Assembly: GCA_002699125.1 (NCBI GenBank)
Contig: PABI01000035.1
Location: 1-40,746, forward strand
Source of the DNA: Anaerolineaceae bacterium
Lineage (GTDB): Bacteria > Chloroflexota > Anaerolineae > Promineifilales > Promineifilaceae
Direction: 5' to 3'
DNA: 40,746 nucleotides
Every line of letters starts with the position of its first letter. The stretch's first letter is position 1. This document shows positions 21,001 to 28,400 of the stretch, piece by piece. A model generated the notes under the pieces. That model saw nothing but the letters and a program-made list of their open reading frames with translations, was not told the DNA's origin and made no database searches. The translations under genes were made by a program, and so were the position numbers.

Positions 21001-24000
21001 TGGTTGAAGTGCAAATCGACGGCGGTGCCTGGATTCAGGTAGCCAACGACGGCACGGCTTGGCGCTATCAATGGCCCGTGTTTAATGAAGATGGCGTGGC
21101 GCACGACGTTTCTGCCCGCGTGACGGATGCGGCGGGACGAACGGCCGTAACCAGCGAAACCATCCTCGTTGACGTGGTTCCACCATCACTGGTGGACATC
21201 AGCCTCAGCTACCTGGACGGTGGCAGTAATGTGCCCATCGCGCCCGGCGAAACGGTCTACGACAGCAATCCCACGCTGGTGATTGACTGGACGGCGGTCA
21301 GCGATGGCAGCGGTCTGGGCGATTACCTTGTGGGCTGGACAACAAGCCCGACGCCAACCGCCGCCTCACTCACGACCACCACTACCTCTGGGGCACACCA
21401 GCAGGCCGTGACGGAAAGCCAGACGTGGTACGCCCACGTCGGCGTGCCGGACAGCCTGGGCAATATCACCTGGCAAACGCGCGGCCCCATCACCGTAGAC
21501 AGCCCGGCCACGCCGGACTTCATCGCCGACCTCAACTATGACGGCTGGATGGGCAGCGGCGCGAGCCAGATCGGGGCTAACCGTGAAGTCTCCTTCAACG
21601 CGCCAGACAGCGCCGCCTTAAAAGCCGTGCAGCGTTTCTTCCTCTCCTGGGACGACACTGCCCTACGCCTGGCCTGGACGGGTGCCGATTGGAACAGCGA
21701 CGGCGACTTGTTCATCTACCTGGATACGGCCGCAGACGGTGCCACTGAAGCGTACAATCCCTACGGCGACGGCGTCACCATCACCCTGCCCAGCGAAAAC
21801 GGCCAGCCCTTGGCCGCCGACTATCTGGTCTGGGTGGAAGATGCGCAAACTGTCACCCTGCTCAGGTGGGACGGCAGCAGTTGGGTGGTTGATCAGAGTA
21901 TCTCAGCAGAAAATGTGCAGTTGAACGGCCGTACTCTTGACCTGCTCCTGCCCTTTAGCTGGCTGAACCTCAGCAACACCTCCTCGTTAAAACTGGTCGC
22001 TCTGGCCAGCGAGGAAGACACCTTGAAGCTGTGGGCCACCATGCCGGACAAAAATCCGCTGAACAGCCCGCGCGTCATCAGCCCGCTGGCCTTTGGCCGC
22101 GACCTGAACAGCTTGGCCCTGACGCAGTATTACGAATGGGCTTCCCTGCCCGTCGCCCCCGGCATTTTGCCCAACGAAGGCCAGTTTGCCGACGGTGATT
22201 TGCAGGTGACGCTGACGGCCGTTCCTTCCGGCACCGGCGTGGGCTTCCTCAACAGCGATCTGCTCGACCTGCTCACGCCCGGCAGCCGCCTGGATGCCAA
22301 CCTGGACGGCGCGCTTGATCTGGCACTGCCGCTGGACAGCAACCCAGTGCCGCTGGCTGATGGACAGGTGGTTTCTTACACCATCAACTTTAGCAATCGC
22401 GGCACAGAAACCATCAACAATGCCCAGTTGCAGTTAGCTGCGTTTGGCGGCATCCAGTTTGCCGGCGGCGCGACGCAGGTTGTTGATCTGGGTCCGGTGG
22501 CAGCGGGTGCCACTGGCTCGATCACTGTTGAGGCAACAGTTAATGCCATCCTCAATGGACAGGCGGCGGAGGTAACGGCCGTTCTCACTGATGACACCCA
22601 TGAAGCCTTCGACTGGTTCTGGATTCACCACGATCTGGATACGGCCGCACCAACCGATTTGACGATTGAGACGCCGCAAGTTTACGTCCGACCGCAGTCA
22701 CAAACGCTCTTTGGCCTGGTGCAAGATGCGTCCGCCATCGCCACCGTCGAGGTTGAGGTGGTAACCACGCCGGGCGGCAGCAGCACCACGTTGACCTGCC
22801 CCGACGGCAACAGAGACGGCACCTGGGGCTGCATCTGGCCTACGGGAACGCTGGAGAACGTCGATTCGATTGACATCCGCGCCCGCGCCACTGACCTGGT
22901 GGGCAACCAGAGCGACTGGACCAACTGGCGCACCCTGCTGGTCGATCTGACACCGCCCAGTGTGCTGCTGGATACGGCCGTAGACGATGCCCTACTAGAC
23001 GGCTACCTGGGACCAGACGAGCTGCTCCTCAGCGGCACCATCGAGGATGATCATGAAGCACGCTCCGTTGAGCTTTGCCTGCTGGAAGCGGCTGCCGAAA
23101 TGTGCTTTACGCTGGCCGCCAATCCCGGCAACACGCCTAACGGCACCTGGCTGCTGGACACCGCCCCTCTGCAAGAAGGGGACGGCATCACGCAAACATT
23201 GACGCTGACCGGACTGGACGCCCTCGGCCACCGCTCCGAAGAGATTTCACGCACCTACCAGATTGACACCATCGCCCCGGTGATTACGGTGACAACGGCG
23301 CTGTCTGAAGTACCGCTGGCCGACGTGATTGATGGCAACGGACCTATTGTCCTGGCCGGAGACGTTCAGGATGGTGGTGAAGTGGCCGAAGTGGTGGTGC
23401 GTCTGGAAGACTCCTCAGGGGTTGCGGTTTGGCAAACGGCCGTCTTAACCACAGACGGTTGGGAATTCAGCCCGCAGCTAAGCGCAGCCGGCGTTTACCA
23501 GCTGAGCGTGGAGGCGTACGACGTGGCCGGAAACAGCAGTGGCCTGGGCACGGTCTCCACCCTCACCGTAACGGAAACGGGTGGAAACATTAGCCCGGTG
23601 GCCAATGATGACACGGCGACGACGGATGAGGATACGGCCGTCACCATCGACGTCCTGGCTAATGATACCGATGCTGACCAGGATACGCTGGCGGTTGACA
23701 GCATCACCGAACCAGCCAACGGCGCCGTCGTCAACAACGGCAGCGACGTCACCTACACACCTGACGCCGACTTCAACGGCAGCGACAGCTTCACCTACAC
23801 CATCGCCGATGGCAATGGCGGCACCGATACGGCGACAGTAACTGTGACAGTGAATGCGATAAACGACGATCCCGTGGCCAACGACGACAGCACAAGCATC
23901 AACGAAGGCGAGGCCGTCACCATCGATGTCCTGGCCAACGACACCGACGCTGACGAGGACACGCTGACAGTTGACAGCATCACCCAGCCAGGCAACGGCA

Positions 24001-25151
24001 CGGTGGTGAACAACGGCACGGACGTGACTTACACTCACGATGGATCAGCCACCACGTCTGATAATTTCACCTACACCGTATCTGACGGGAACGGCGGCAT
24101 GGATACAGCCACTGTCAGTATCACCATCGCATCCGGCAACAGCGATCCTATCGCCATCGACGACAGCGTCTCGACAGATGAGGATACGGCCGTCACCATC
24201 GACGTTCTGGCCAACGATACCGACGCTGACGAGGATACCCTAACTGTTGACAGCATCACCCAACCAACCAACGGCACCGTCGTTAACAACGGCAGTGACG
24301 TTACCTACTCGCCCGATGCTGGCTTTACCGGCAGCGACAGCTTTACCTACACGGTCTCAGATGGCAACGGTGGCAGCGATACGGCGACCGTAACGGTAAC
24401 CGTCGAGCCGGACGAGCCGGACAATCATGCGCCTCAAGTTGGTGAAATTACCGCACCGTTGGTTCCAGTCCAAATCGACACGTCTATTGAGGCAACGGCC
24501 GTTTACACCGATGTAGACGAGTTGGATACGTTAACGGCCGTGTGGGATTGGGGCGATGGCAGCAGCACCAACCAGACTCTGTCTGGCACCAACGGCACCG
24601 CTGCTGCCACGCACACCTATACTGAGCCTGATGTCTACATCGTCACCCTCACCATTACCGATGCAGCCGGCGCCACGGCGACCAGCACTTTCGAGTACGT
24701 TGTCGTGTTTGATCCCAGCGTCGGCTCGGCCAACGGTGTTGGCTGGTTCCACGCCCCGGCAGATGGTTACTACGATGGCGATCCGGCTCAAAGTGAAACA
24801 GGCCGTTTCGGTATTATTGCCCGATACCATCGCTACTTGCCGGAGCCGGTTGGCAGCTTCAACTTCACCATCCACCCGCTTGGCGCGCGGCTCAACGGCC
24901 ACGGGTATGATTGGTTGGTGATCAATGGCAACAGAGCCGCCTTCCAGGGGTATGGCGACATCGATGGCAGCGGCGACTACGGTTTCCTCGTTTCCATCAT
25001 TGATGATGGCGAGCAAAACGACCTGATACGCGTGCGTATCTGGAATCGGGTAACGGGCACCCTGGTGTACGATACCCAACCAGACGACGCCCTCAACGCC
25101 CTGCCTGCCGTTCCACTCAGCGGCGGCAGCATCACTATCCGCCGCTACTGA
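9015..25151 (+). CDS. Giant (5,378 aa) modular secreted/surface protein
   Basis: AGGAG (9001-9005) precedes the ATG by nine bases. Domain order with rough residues: Sec signal peptide (1-42, ending THAQ); an LppX/LolA-like lipoprotein-fold region (~45-300); two hydrophobic segments (~312-352); thrombospondin-3-like DxDxDG calcium repeats (~392-562); an unrecognised region (~562-1125); five membrane-like helices (~1129-1300); more DxDxDG repeats (~1532-1682); Ig-like domains; a LamG-like lectin domain (~2086-2289); YWTD beta-propeller 1 (~2432-2759); DUF11-like domain (~2762-2882); propeller 2 (~2892-3155); two putative-Ig (He_PIG) domains (~3159-3328); propeller 3 (~3332-3619); several Ig-like domains; a DOMON-like domain (~4172-4372); a second DUF11/CARDB-like domain; Ig-like domains; three 92-residue cadherin/Big_9-type repeats (~4861-5132); a PKD domain (~5139-5232); and a C-terminal 'GWFHAPAD...YDWLVINGNRAAFQGYG' domain. 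No enzyme motif is visible. An adhesin or cell-surface binding role is inferred. The divergent SARP gene is its likely regulator. Confidence 0.9.
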   Translation: MKMRAPQNPLNRNKIVTLLLCIVILAGLILNQFTAVSPTHAQNNQSAETAVLPADAIQQAWHRAQEAGAYQFSADVTHATIPLATVTNVGRSADRTRFYLEGETDLNNEQMQMFLWSNGGNITQPGDALAIRIEDGQAMAQQGNGQWQELDNFTGSFAPDGDFLAYLAAAKEIAFTGNQSRDIPTAAGMENRTFAVYTFTVDGPGFAAYARDRAQASLAAEGKLPQGTQVELSPIYAGMTGTGELWLDETGLPVRQILHLQFPEQDEARTEADIVVDFSGFAQNTAVSSHAPIATALVEKVTTPQTAVSVTALILGLAFFVFLIRSASSRRAYAAITIVFITSMTLTPLLQGQQAAALGSGSSAAAAEEVANDPPLIETNDPPISGEALALIQNDDGHDGDQDGLTDVQETFLGTSPILADTDLDGSADIFSTAALNLLQVNPDGDDDGDGLTNYEESLLGTSSSTDDLDKDGVADGVDTDGDTISDPLELDGFVYAGQTWYLDPNETDTNRDGQADTFECPVANDQLACADTDNDGVPDAFDDDNDDDGIPDRLDISPNAFQSEVFAEERPFELTLDGLTTDKIQYVEFQLRPEDPDHLWYAFNVLDWPRDELGQMQESDSPEDSVTFYDLCANGLDAGQSPADNCTPREDNGDVKLVPMLEIQVPADSQTLPPTALLQNYGINVQPINNNNDLAAYVPLQLTTDPAGDRHVAFYGKMLYQPTSDNWNGAHKVRLVWAVQALVDNVCVEVDAGECIDTADNQVQIIHSYYDDWQLAGMTVREDHGTDLALIYEDPDVDEDLHNDDALSLLANGLGHTFLTGRDCDQLLTDGTCLTDGVRDVTVGEIESRFDHASNSGVSLTQRWGISNTLSVETFSYSHIDEALITTAMTETTALLDNEFAAAALADPSIVPNIMVAREERFRELNLDLVGDSQEVAWDNGRLSLNFSDGESNPVMVMAALSLSPYRYDGVNGTWQNQPIDEYLDILRQRYESEVDPLGDEITQGGEVLATLLFYISLNQGWFNAVAQLPGSDAEQLFVPAEIRSDFELEGLSKTVLTGSRTGAVRVVKEAVLWRIASKADFIDYLGHVNREIVLNSDFKTLKGIGTDDTLHMLKAKFDKFRAYKLSKMVGIVALVTIGISLVTAALLWEPGPGAGGAGAGFKITGAVLLGLATFTLSVILPAKRIVSVFNDLKQVTSTSAAAKSVLKARGTLIGMPAKAAVVGLVLDVGITWGVFIYQVAANNLDPGSVAFNSLLAASIAATVVAVLFFLLSLTAVGFILVSLVAAIDLFLFFLCKAGVDGACFSISQEITEALAGVIYNFESTIDLDIEDNDGNALLMQWDDLSHHLTDPSRGFEAGNGIVYDATIFTNLYHKAPSELGVLSTKYFSADRLSQATFEYNLALSSGDPDAVTLGEMSDGWYTEHWRTQTYMVQGLLAVVPTELDLYFGRKRDDITSPAYTLEAGVNERVPLYFQSSFIVPAYECWVGFCDHQSIAHQDSTNIGNEMFFDVYPETIEAFYNLQWDGVFEHADLDGNDQWYALDHDGDGLLNKFAGGNDPNDSVFDCDGLCWDIDGDGLSDAFELEMRQDGVEFDPENANSDGDALTDAEELFWNSDPTKADSDGDGLLDHEEVNGWLFSYGSGKTTWVTSDPLDPDTDGDGIDDALEKALHESDPTAFPYHPRVNNPSPVALYADTAEKIYTFAPGEEFTYTTAVRNELALDLYADGSLQTQAPTLFGGATTVEPFNLYRGEELKVENSYQVPAGTSSQIVTFANEATAELQDSNTQTAPDGTIITSRSLDIQIDNDEPTATMTTPAYVIPGGVRIIGGEATDPTSRVDFVEIRVDGGAWQAANGAASWAYAWSVPDAPGSYTIELRATDIVGNVQSALSQYTIFVDDTPPTVDIATEFQGNPFTAASRNSDGVWTVPLAGTAVDADAGVRTVEIRLEPGQGGWQPADYNPTDSTWAIDYELGSFGSGNVALTEATGQYTVHMRAFDWALDNGNSATTDATIRLDTTPPTVTLDELQPSDVISGTEYTIATQPITTTQPIGGTVIDDGPVGAGVENVEIAFMPIDTVQSLADPALLLLLNEPPQATNFVDLSGRGLTGVCPIGQCPDSDADGRFGTAASFNNSQNQYIDFNGVPLTGSEYSALFWFNTTCIDCGLLAADAGVLGSLGNDRDLHLQGGNVCAATTTGSTAICSEGVNYADGQWHMVAQTLDNSNHHLYLDGELAASGVSSGSPAVTLTGVNVGHSLLAGTPFFNGRLDEITLLNETLAPETVRGFYQSWTTVVPVTPGEVATTWSSTVPAGLEGQYQIDLTATDAVGNRNDLRSTWNHWRGEIDTAAPRVSLSRTYIGSGSTAQTLYEGSASDANLTDLRFAAPCALEPADYQYGSDGQLESLNVTCAVSGWQKETVFLRACDAYAHCAAAFPNQQFLYWTENNRLERAPLAGSQTTEAMIQTLVTDQERAHGISLDIENGRMYWAEFGSGTDTGQIWRANLDGSDAELLVSGIPTPPVDNRISTRPPQRFGLALDVNANKMYWTETATGLIKQANLDGSGVTTLVDMWAIVPNNTSLSWIVLDAENQQLYWMQGRNGSLFAFEIWQADANGNNPRAIYTDGSFLDGLAVDSSASKLYWTETLENEDGVIMQANLDGSNPTALYTGLFTKGESNFGGITLDPVGDTLYWRSGTVIDVTNPANIIATQSHLRQIDQDGNNGKRVYPLTLPDTICGAVCPFVIGSIDGGGQNGLAVGNVPGGSVETTDLTVTMTTDNDLALVGETVTYDLVVRNQGPLDALEAQLDFMIPTGMDVASFPGCTVNGVTAVCDLGTMLEGDEISLQVVLNVLSGANGRLQSQATVSTAIGDHVPGNNTASAIAFFAPPAPTLPAGGQIELVTADAFNNSVIEQIDYPIGRDPVIASGDAGNVRDLIVNPATELLYWTDEGSGSGNGRIWQSNLNGQNQAVLVEGLNFPHGLVLDALNDTLYWSESDKISRIDLATSNVEIVIDELSSRAEDLALDPYRQYLFWESASNTIFRYDLVTEATPMAVLTGLSALDSLAIDVYGGKIIWGKNNYYGTIYRANMDGSQSEVWLDDVRTPTGFWFEPSTNELYWYGFDGMGIVPGYKLYRTAVGSTSKQLLDAGFQFAQAVAGWADVPQQTPPTITSTPILTATTEQPYTYQAQASGSQPFSWTLTGAPAGMSINANSGLISWTPATVGSFNVIVQAGNTAGTDTQSYTLDVTDPAPPTITSTPVTGVEVNQPYSYQAQASSIGAVTWSLNDSPAGMSIDPVSGLITWTPAVTGTFNVELQAANLGGATTQAFTANVFDFAFFSQLYWTTAAASTGTVIQRIDPTQGAVVTVHNTSDPAIRSVAVDTLRQRLYWIEGQPSTSGDGQQFIYHADVIGNDAEILLPNVDAFDLEVDVVNGYLYWTDDFNGRIQRANIDGSNVITVATGLTKPTSLALDVGRNRLFWVSGQWFETSNALMSARLDGSEVTTLLTGLSRTSHLALDGELGQIYWQTEVAASSSTTGFFTIHQADYDATGALSNVADVIVDVLPGNSSSTTIGGIGLDLDEDNLYWIISGGTVNQQLWQASRDGGSSPILITSSDTSETADLTAVYPYYEDYPGPETAVISPTNGSTISTFDPVTVSGVITAPVTAQALTVRQLIDSSWTTVYSQTWQMGEVTTVPWEFEWLTPADGETAVGDHQFEIEVVDWADRTTTLPYTLTIEAPPVDPPGDVILPPTLGTIHAEITAPANGTVFSTADPVDLTGGAVATSSLSSLELRDLSSGDLLYSDSWTEDEVFTTTFTTTWTPPALSDSYQFELLAVGWDGSEEIITHTLSIALPPAPSDEPPGYVGPLLDSVILTPTDGTLLTTLDPVNVAGEAFALDSLQNLTVAVNDTAVFNRSWSDGEAAEASWNFNWTPPADGSYALVSEVTDWAGRVQTDTQTIQIEVRQVLPEISIDPLVLTTTHQVSSQAVLLTGITNAGAGSLVEVQIDGGAWIQVANDGTAWRYQWPVFNEDGVAHDVSARVTDAAGRTAVTSETILVDVVPPSLVDISLSYLDGGSNVPIAPGETVYDSNPTLVIDWTAVSDGSGLGDYLVGWTTSPTPTAASLTTTTTSGAHQQAVTESQTWYAHVGVPDSLGNITWQTRGPITVDSPATPDFIADLNYDGWMGSGASQIGANREVSFNAPDSAALKAVQRFFLSWDDTALRLAWTGADWNSDGDLFIYLDTAADGATEAYNPYGDGVTITLPSENGQPLAADYLVWVEDAQTVTLLRWDGSSWVVDQSISAENVQLNGRTLDLLLPFSWLNLSNTSSLKLVALASEEDTLKLWATMPDKNPLNSPRVISPLAFGRDLNSLALTQYYEWASLPVAPGILPNEGQFADGDLQVTLTAVPSGTGVGFLNSDLLDLLTPGSRLDANLDGALDLALPLDSNPVPLADGQVVSYTINFSNRGTETINNAQLQLAAFGGIQFAGGATQVVDLGPVAAGATGSITVEATVNAILNGQAAEVTAVLTDDTHEAFDWFWIHHDLDTAAPTDLTIETPQVYVRPQSQTLFGLVQDASAIATVEVEVVTTPGGSSTTLTCPDGNRDGTWGCIWPTGTLENVDSIDIRARATDLVGNQSDWTNWRTLLVDLTPPSVLLDTAVDDALLDGYLGPDELLLSGTIEDDHEARSVELCLLEAAAEMCFTLAANPGNTPNGTWLLDTAPLQEGDGITQTLTLTGLDALGHRSEEISRTYQIDTIAPVITVTTALSEVPLADVIDGNGPIVLAGDVQDGGEVAEVVVRLEDSSGVAVWQTAVLTTDGWEFSPQLSAAGVYQLSVEAYDVAGNSSGLGTVSTLTVTETGGNISPVANDDTATTDEDTAVTIDVLANDTDADQDTLAVDSITEPANGAVVNNGSDVTYTPDADFNGSDSFTYTIADGNGGTDTATVTVTVNAINDDPVANDDSTSINEGEAVTIDVLANDTDADEDTLTVDSITQPGNGTVVNNGTDVTYTHDGSATTSDNFTYTVSDGNGGMDTATVSITIASGNSDPIAIDDSVSTDEDTAVTIDVLANDTDADEDTLTVDSITQPTNGTVVNNGSDVTYSPDAGFTGSDSFTYTVSDGNGGSDTATVTVTVEPDEPDNHAPQVGEITAPLVPVQIDTSIEATAVYTDVDELDTLTAVWDWGDGSSTNQTLSGTNGTAAATHTYTEPDVYIVTLTITDAAGATATSTFEYVVVFDPSVGSANGVGWFHAPADGYYDGDPAQSETGRFGIIARYHRYLPEPVGSFNFTIHPLGARLNGHGYDWLVINGNRAAFQGYGDIDGSGDYGFLVSIIDDGEQNDLIRVRIWNRVTGTLVYDTQPDDALNALPAVPLSGGSITIRRY
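10193..10700 (+). repeat. Thrombospondin-3-like calcium repeats, first block
   Basis: Within the giant protein, repeats such as 'DGDQDGLTDVQETFLGTSP', 'DGDDDGDGLTNYEESLLGTS' and 'DTDNDGVPDAFDDDNDDDG' carry the DxDxDG(x)xD calcium-binding spacing. A second block with the same signature is at about 13610-14060. Calcium would rigidify these linkers outside the cell. Confidence 0.8.
12399..12915 (+). other. Internal five-helix membrane block of the giant protein
   Basis: Five hydrophobic stretches lie in residues ~1129-1300 ('MVGIVALVTIGISLVTAALL', 'GAVLLGLATFTLSVIL', 'AAVVGLVLDVGITWGVFIY', 'LLAASIAATVVAVLFFLLSL', 'VGFILVSLVAAIDLFLFFL'). The loop between helices 2 and 3 and the stretch before helix 1 are rich in K and R, while the loops between 1-2 and 3-4 are not. 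That favours cytoplasmic positions for the charged parts and leaves the last helix exiting the membrane, placing the long C-terminal part outside the cell. Confidence 0.65.
23595..24413 (+). repeat. Three tandem 276-bp (92-aa) cadherin/Big_9-like repeats
   Basis: Units begin with P-V/I-A at 23595, 23871 and 24147, an exact period of 276 bases. Each carries 'AVTIDVLANDTDAD', 'DTLxVDSIT', 'VVNNG' and 'DxFTYT' followed by 'DGNGG'. The nucleotide sequences are also very close, especially units 2 and 3, which points to recent duplication or ongoing recombination. Confidence 0.9.
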
Positions 25152-25163
25152 GGTTAACAGCGT

Positions 25164-25201
25164 AACGGCCGTATCTGGACAACTTACCGGATACGGCCGT
25201 T
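25164..25201. repeat. Inverted repeat built on the ACGGCCGT palindrome
   Basis: AACGGCCGTATC (25164-25175) and GATACGGCCGTT (25190-25201) are perfect 12-bp complements around a 14-base loop, 13 bp after the giant gene's stop. Each arm contains one copy of the window-wide palindrome. No T-run follows, so alone it is a weak terminator candidate. Confidence 0.7.
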
Positions 25202-25255
25202 GCACAGCCCTCCAAGAGGTTGTGGGTTCAACGCCCGCTGCCCCGACTGATGTGG

Positions 25256-25290
25256 AAAACGGCCGTTCCCCACAAAGAACGGCCGTTTTT
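25256..25290 (+). terminator. Rho-independent terminator with ACGGCCGT arms
   Basis: AAAACGGCCGTTC (25256-25268) and GAACGGCCGTTTT (25277-25289) pair over 13 bp around an 8-base loop, and the right arm ends in a run of five T. It lies ~105 bp after the giant gene and ~117 bp before the kinase start. Both arms are copies of the iterated palindrome. The stretch 25152-25406 contains otherwise only a short CACTTGTTAAGTG inverted repeat (25343-25355) near a TATACA. Confidence 0.75.
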
Positions 25291-25406
25291 ACTTCTTCAA
25301 CACGAGCTGAACTCGATGTTGTTTCAGGAAAAAATCTTTATACACTTGTTAAGTGCCAAAGAGTACAATGGGGCAAAAAACAGCCCATTTTCCTGGAGAA
25401 CTGTCC

Positions 25407-28400
25407 ATGACTCAGCCAACCACCTTTAAGCCAGGCCCAATCCTCACCGATTTGCTCCAAAGCAACCGAGTGTTAAATCTGTCGCCGCTGCATCTGATGC
25501 GCGTCATCATGATCTCTGTTTTTGTGGTGGAGCTGGCCATCATGATGACGCTGGAACCGCTGTATTTTGATCGTGACGCTCAATTTTTGGAGATTCTGGT
25601 GGAAGGCACGGTTGATGCGGCGCTGCTCTCCATTTTTGTATTTCCCATTGTGTACTACTATGCATTTAAACCTCTGGTGGAGGTGATTGGCCGGTACCAG
25701 CGCACGGAAAAAGCGTTGGATACGGCCAACAACTTTTTGGAAATTGTGTTTGCCAGCCTCACGGACGGCGTTCTAGTCGTTAATAAATCAGACCATCAAA
25801 TTTTGTCGTGCAACCGCACGGCCGAAAAACTGCTTGGCTTTCCCCAAAATGAGCTGCGTGGCCAAAATATATCTATATTATTGGAGTCTGATTCAGACAA
25901 CCGGCAGTTGCTGTTCGCAGAAATAGATGCCAGTTTGTCTCAAGGCAACATTTTCCGGGCCGAACTTGAACTCAGCCCGCGTAAAGAGCTGCATTACACG
26001 GCGGAGATTACCGTGAACCGTGTTGAATCGGAGAGTGAGACGAGCAGTTTGCAGCTGTACGTGGTGCGGGATATTTCAGAAAGGATTAAGTCGCAAGAGC
26101 AATTGCAGCTGCAAACCACAGCGCTGGAAGCGGCCGCAAACGGCATCATGATTACCGATCACAAGGGGCTCATTGAATGGGTCAATCCGGCCCTGACCGA
26201 CATGACGGGCTACACGTTTGAAGCGCTTATTGGCCAGGATGCCAGCATCTTTAATTCTCGACAGCATGAATCAGAAACGTTCAGTACGATGTGGCAAACT
26301 ATTCAGGACGGCAAGGTTTGGGAAGGAGAACTGGTGAATCTGCGGCAGGACGGTTCTGTTTATATTGAAAACCAAACGATTGCCCCGGTGCGCAACAAGC
26401 AGCAGGAAATCACCCATTACATCGCCATCAAGCAGGACATTACAGAACGCAAACAGGCAGAAATTCAGATGGAGCGGCACAACCAGGAGCTGGTCATGCT
26501 GAGCCAGCTAGGCCAATCTGTGGTTTCCAGCCTGGAGCTGCCCCAGATTTTTTGTGACGTCATTGAGCAGGTGATGCCATTGGTGGAAGCCGAGTGCCTG
26601 TCGATTATTTTGCGGGAGCAGAATCAGCTCACCTACGTGGCGGCCGATGGCCTGGAGGCGGGCCAACTGCTGGGCAAGCAAATCCCATTGCAAGATGGCG
26701 TGCCCGGTGAAGTGATGCGCACCGGAAGTGTGGTGCATGTGGCGGAGGAAGACGGCCGTTTCAACATAACCAACGTCTGCCCCTGTAACCCCCAATCGCT
26801 CATCGCCGTGCCCCTGGCGCTGGGCCAAAATCGGTTGGGACTCATTCAGGCTACCCACCGGCAGCCCCACGCCTTCGATGACGAAAGCATTCGCACGCTG
26901 ACGGCCGCGGCCAACTGGGCCGCCATCGCCATTAGCCACGCCAACCAGCTGGAAGAAATTCGTCACCGGCTAAACGAGACGGCTACCCTGTCCGCCATCA
27001 ACCAATCGCTCAATGAAACGCTCGATCTGGACAACATCTTACAGCTCATTGCCGACTCCACCCCTAAACTGCTCACCCAGGCAGACGGCGTTGTCATTCA
27101 TTTGTTGGATGAAAACGAAACCTATTTAACGCCGGCAATCTGGAGCGGCCAGGCAGAAAACGATTTATCCAGCCTATTCCTCGAACTGAACGACGAGTTG
27201 GTTGAGGAGGTTTTCCGCACCGGTAAATTGATCAGCCTGTCCGATGTAAGCCAGACGCCCCATGCGGCCATTTTTTCGCCCGGCGACGCGCCGGCTTCGC
27301 TCATCATTGTGCCATTGCAAAGCGGCCGTCACCAGCTAGGTACCATCATCGTGCAAAACCAGACAAAAACCCACGTATTTACCGCGCAGGATGAGCGGCT
27401 GCTGCTGCGCCTGGCCGATTCGGCCGCCGTGGCCATCAACACGGCCCGACTGTACCAATCGGAGCGCAGCCAGCGGCAGCAGGCCGAATATTTGGCGCGT
27501 ACGGCCGTTGCCTTGAGCCAAAGCCTGGAGATGGATGAAGTGCTGCAGACAATTATTAAGTTGGCGATGGAGATGGTGGATAGTGTGGGAACGGCCGTTT
27601 TCCTGCTGCGTAACAACGAAATCTACCGTACCCAATTTAGCCAGCCTGATCAGCAAAATGACCAGCTGCCCAACGCCCTGCAAAAACTCATCAACCGCGA
27701 AGATTTAAGCTCCCTGCCCCCGCTCAAGCTCATCATGGAAACCGGCAAGCCCGTCCTCATTACAGATACCGATTCAACCGAGGCAAAGCTTAACCACACG
27801 GCCCAACCTGCCTACGTTGCCGCCCCGCTGCGCATCACCGACGACACCTCCGGCTTCCTGATGGTACAGAGCGATACGCCCGGCACCTTCAACCGCACCA
27901 CCATGCGCCAGCTGGAGCTTTTGGCATCCCAGGCCTCGCTGGCCGTGCAAAATGCGCTGCTCTTCAACGATCTGGGTGAGATTCTGCAAAAAGAGCAGTC
28001 AACAAGGGCTCAACTGGTTCAGGCGCAAAAGCTGTCGGCCATGGGACGTATGGTGGCTTCCGTCGCCCACGAGCTCAACAATCCCTTGCAAACCATCAAA
28101 AATTGCCTGTTCCTGATACAGCAAGATTTGCCACAGGAGACAGAAACGCAATCTTTTCTGGAGATGGGCCTCTCCGAAACCAACCGGCTGACAAACCTGG
28201 TGTTGCAGCTGCGGGATGTTTATCGGCCGTCCGGCAGCAATACGCAACAGCCCGTGTCTTTGCCCGATATTGTTGGCCAGGTGCATCTGATTCTCCGTGA
28301 GCATCTCAAGCAAAATAATATTAGCCATTCTTTTGCCACCGGCACGGAGCCATTATGGGTTTTGGGCGACGCCAACCAGTTGAAGCAGGTGGTCATCAAT

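Noticed and set aside
23595..24413. CRISPR-like array
   Set aside because: The 276-bp repeats are in-frame protein domains without spacers.
25343..25355. CACTTGTTAAGTG inverted repeat near TATACA as an operator/promoter of the kinase gene
   Set aside because: No acceptable -35/-10 pair with 16-18 bp spacing was found, and a 5-bp inverted repeat is expected by chance.
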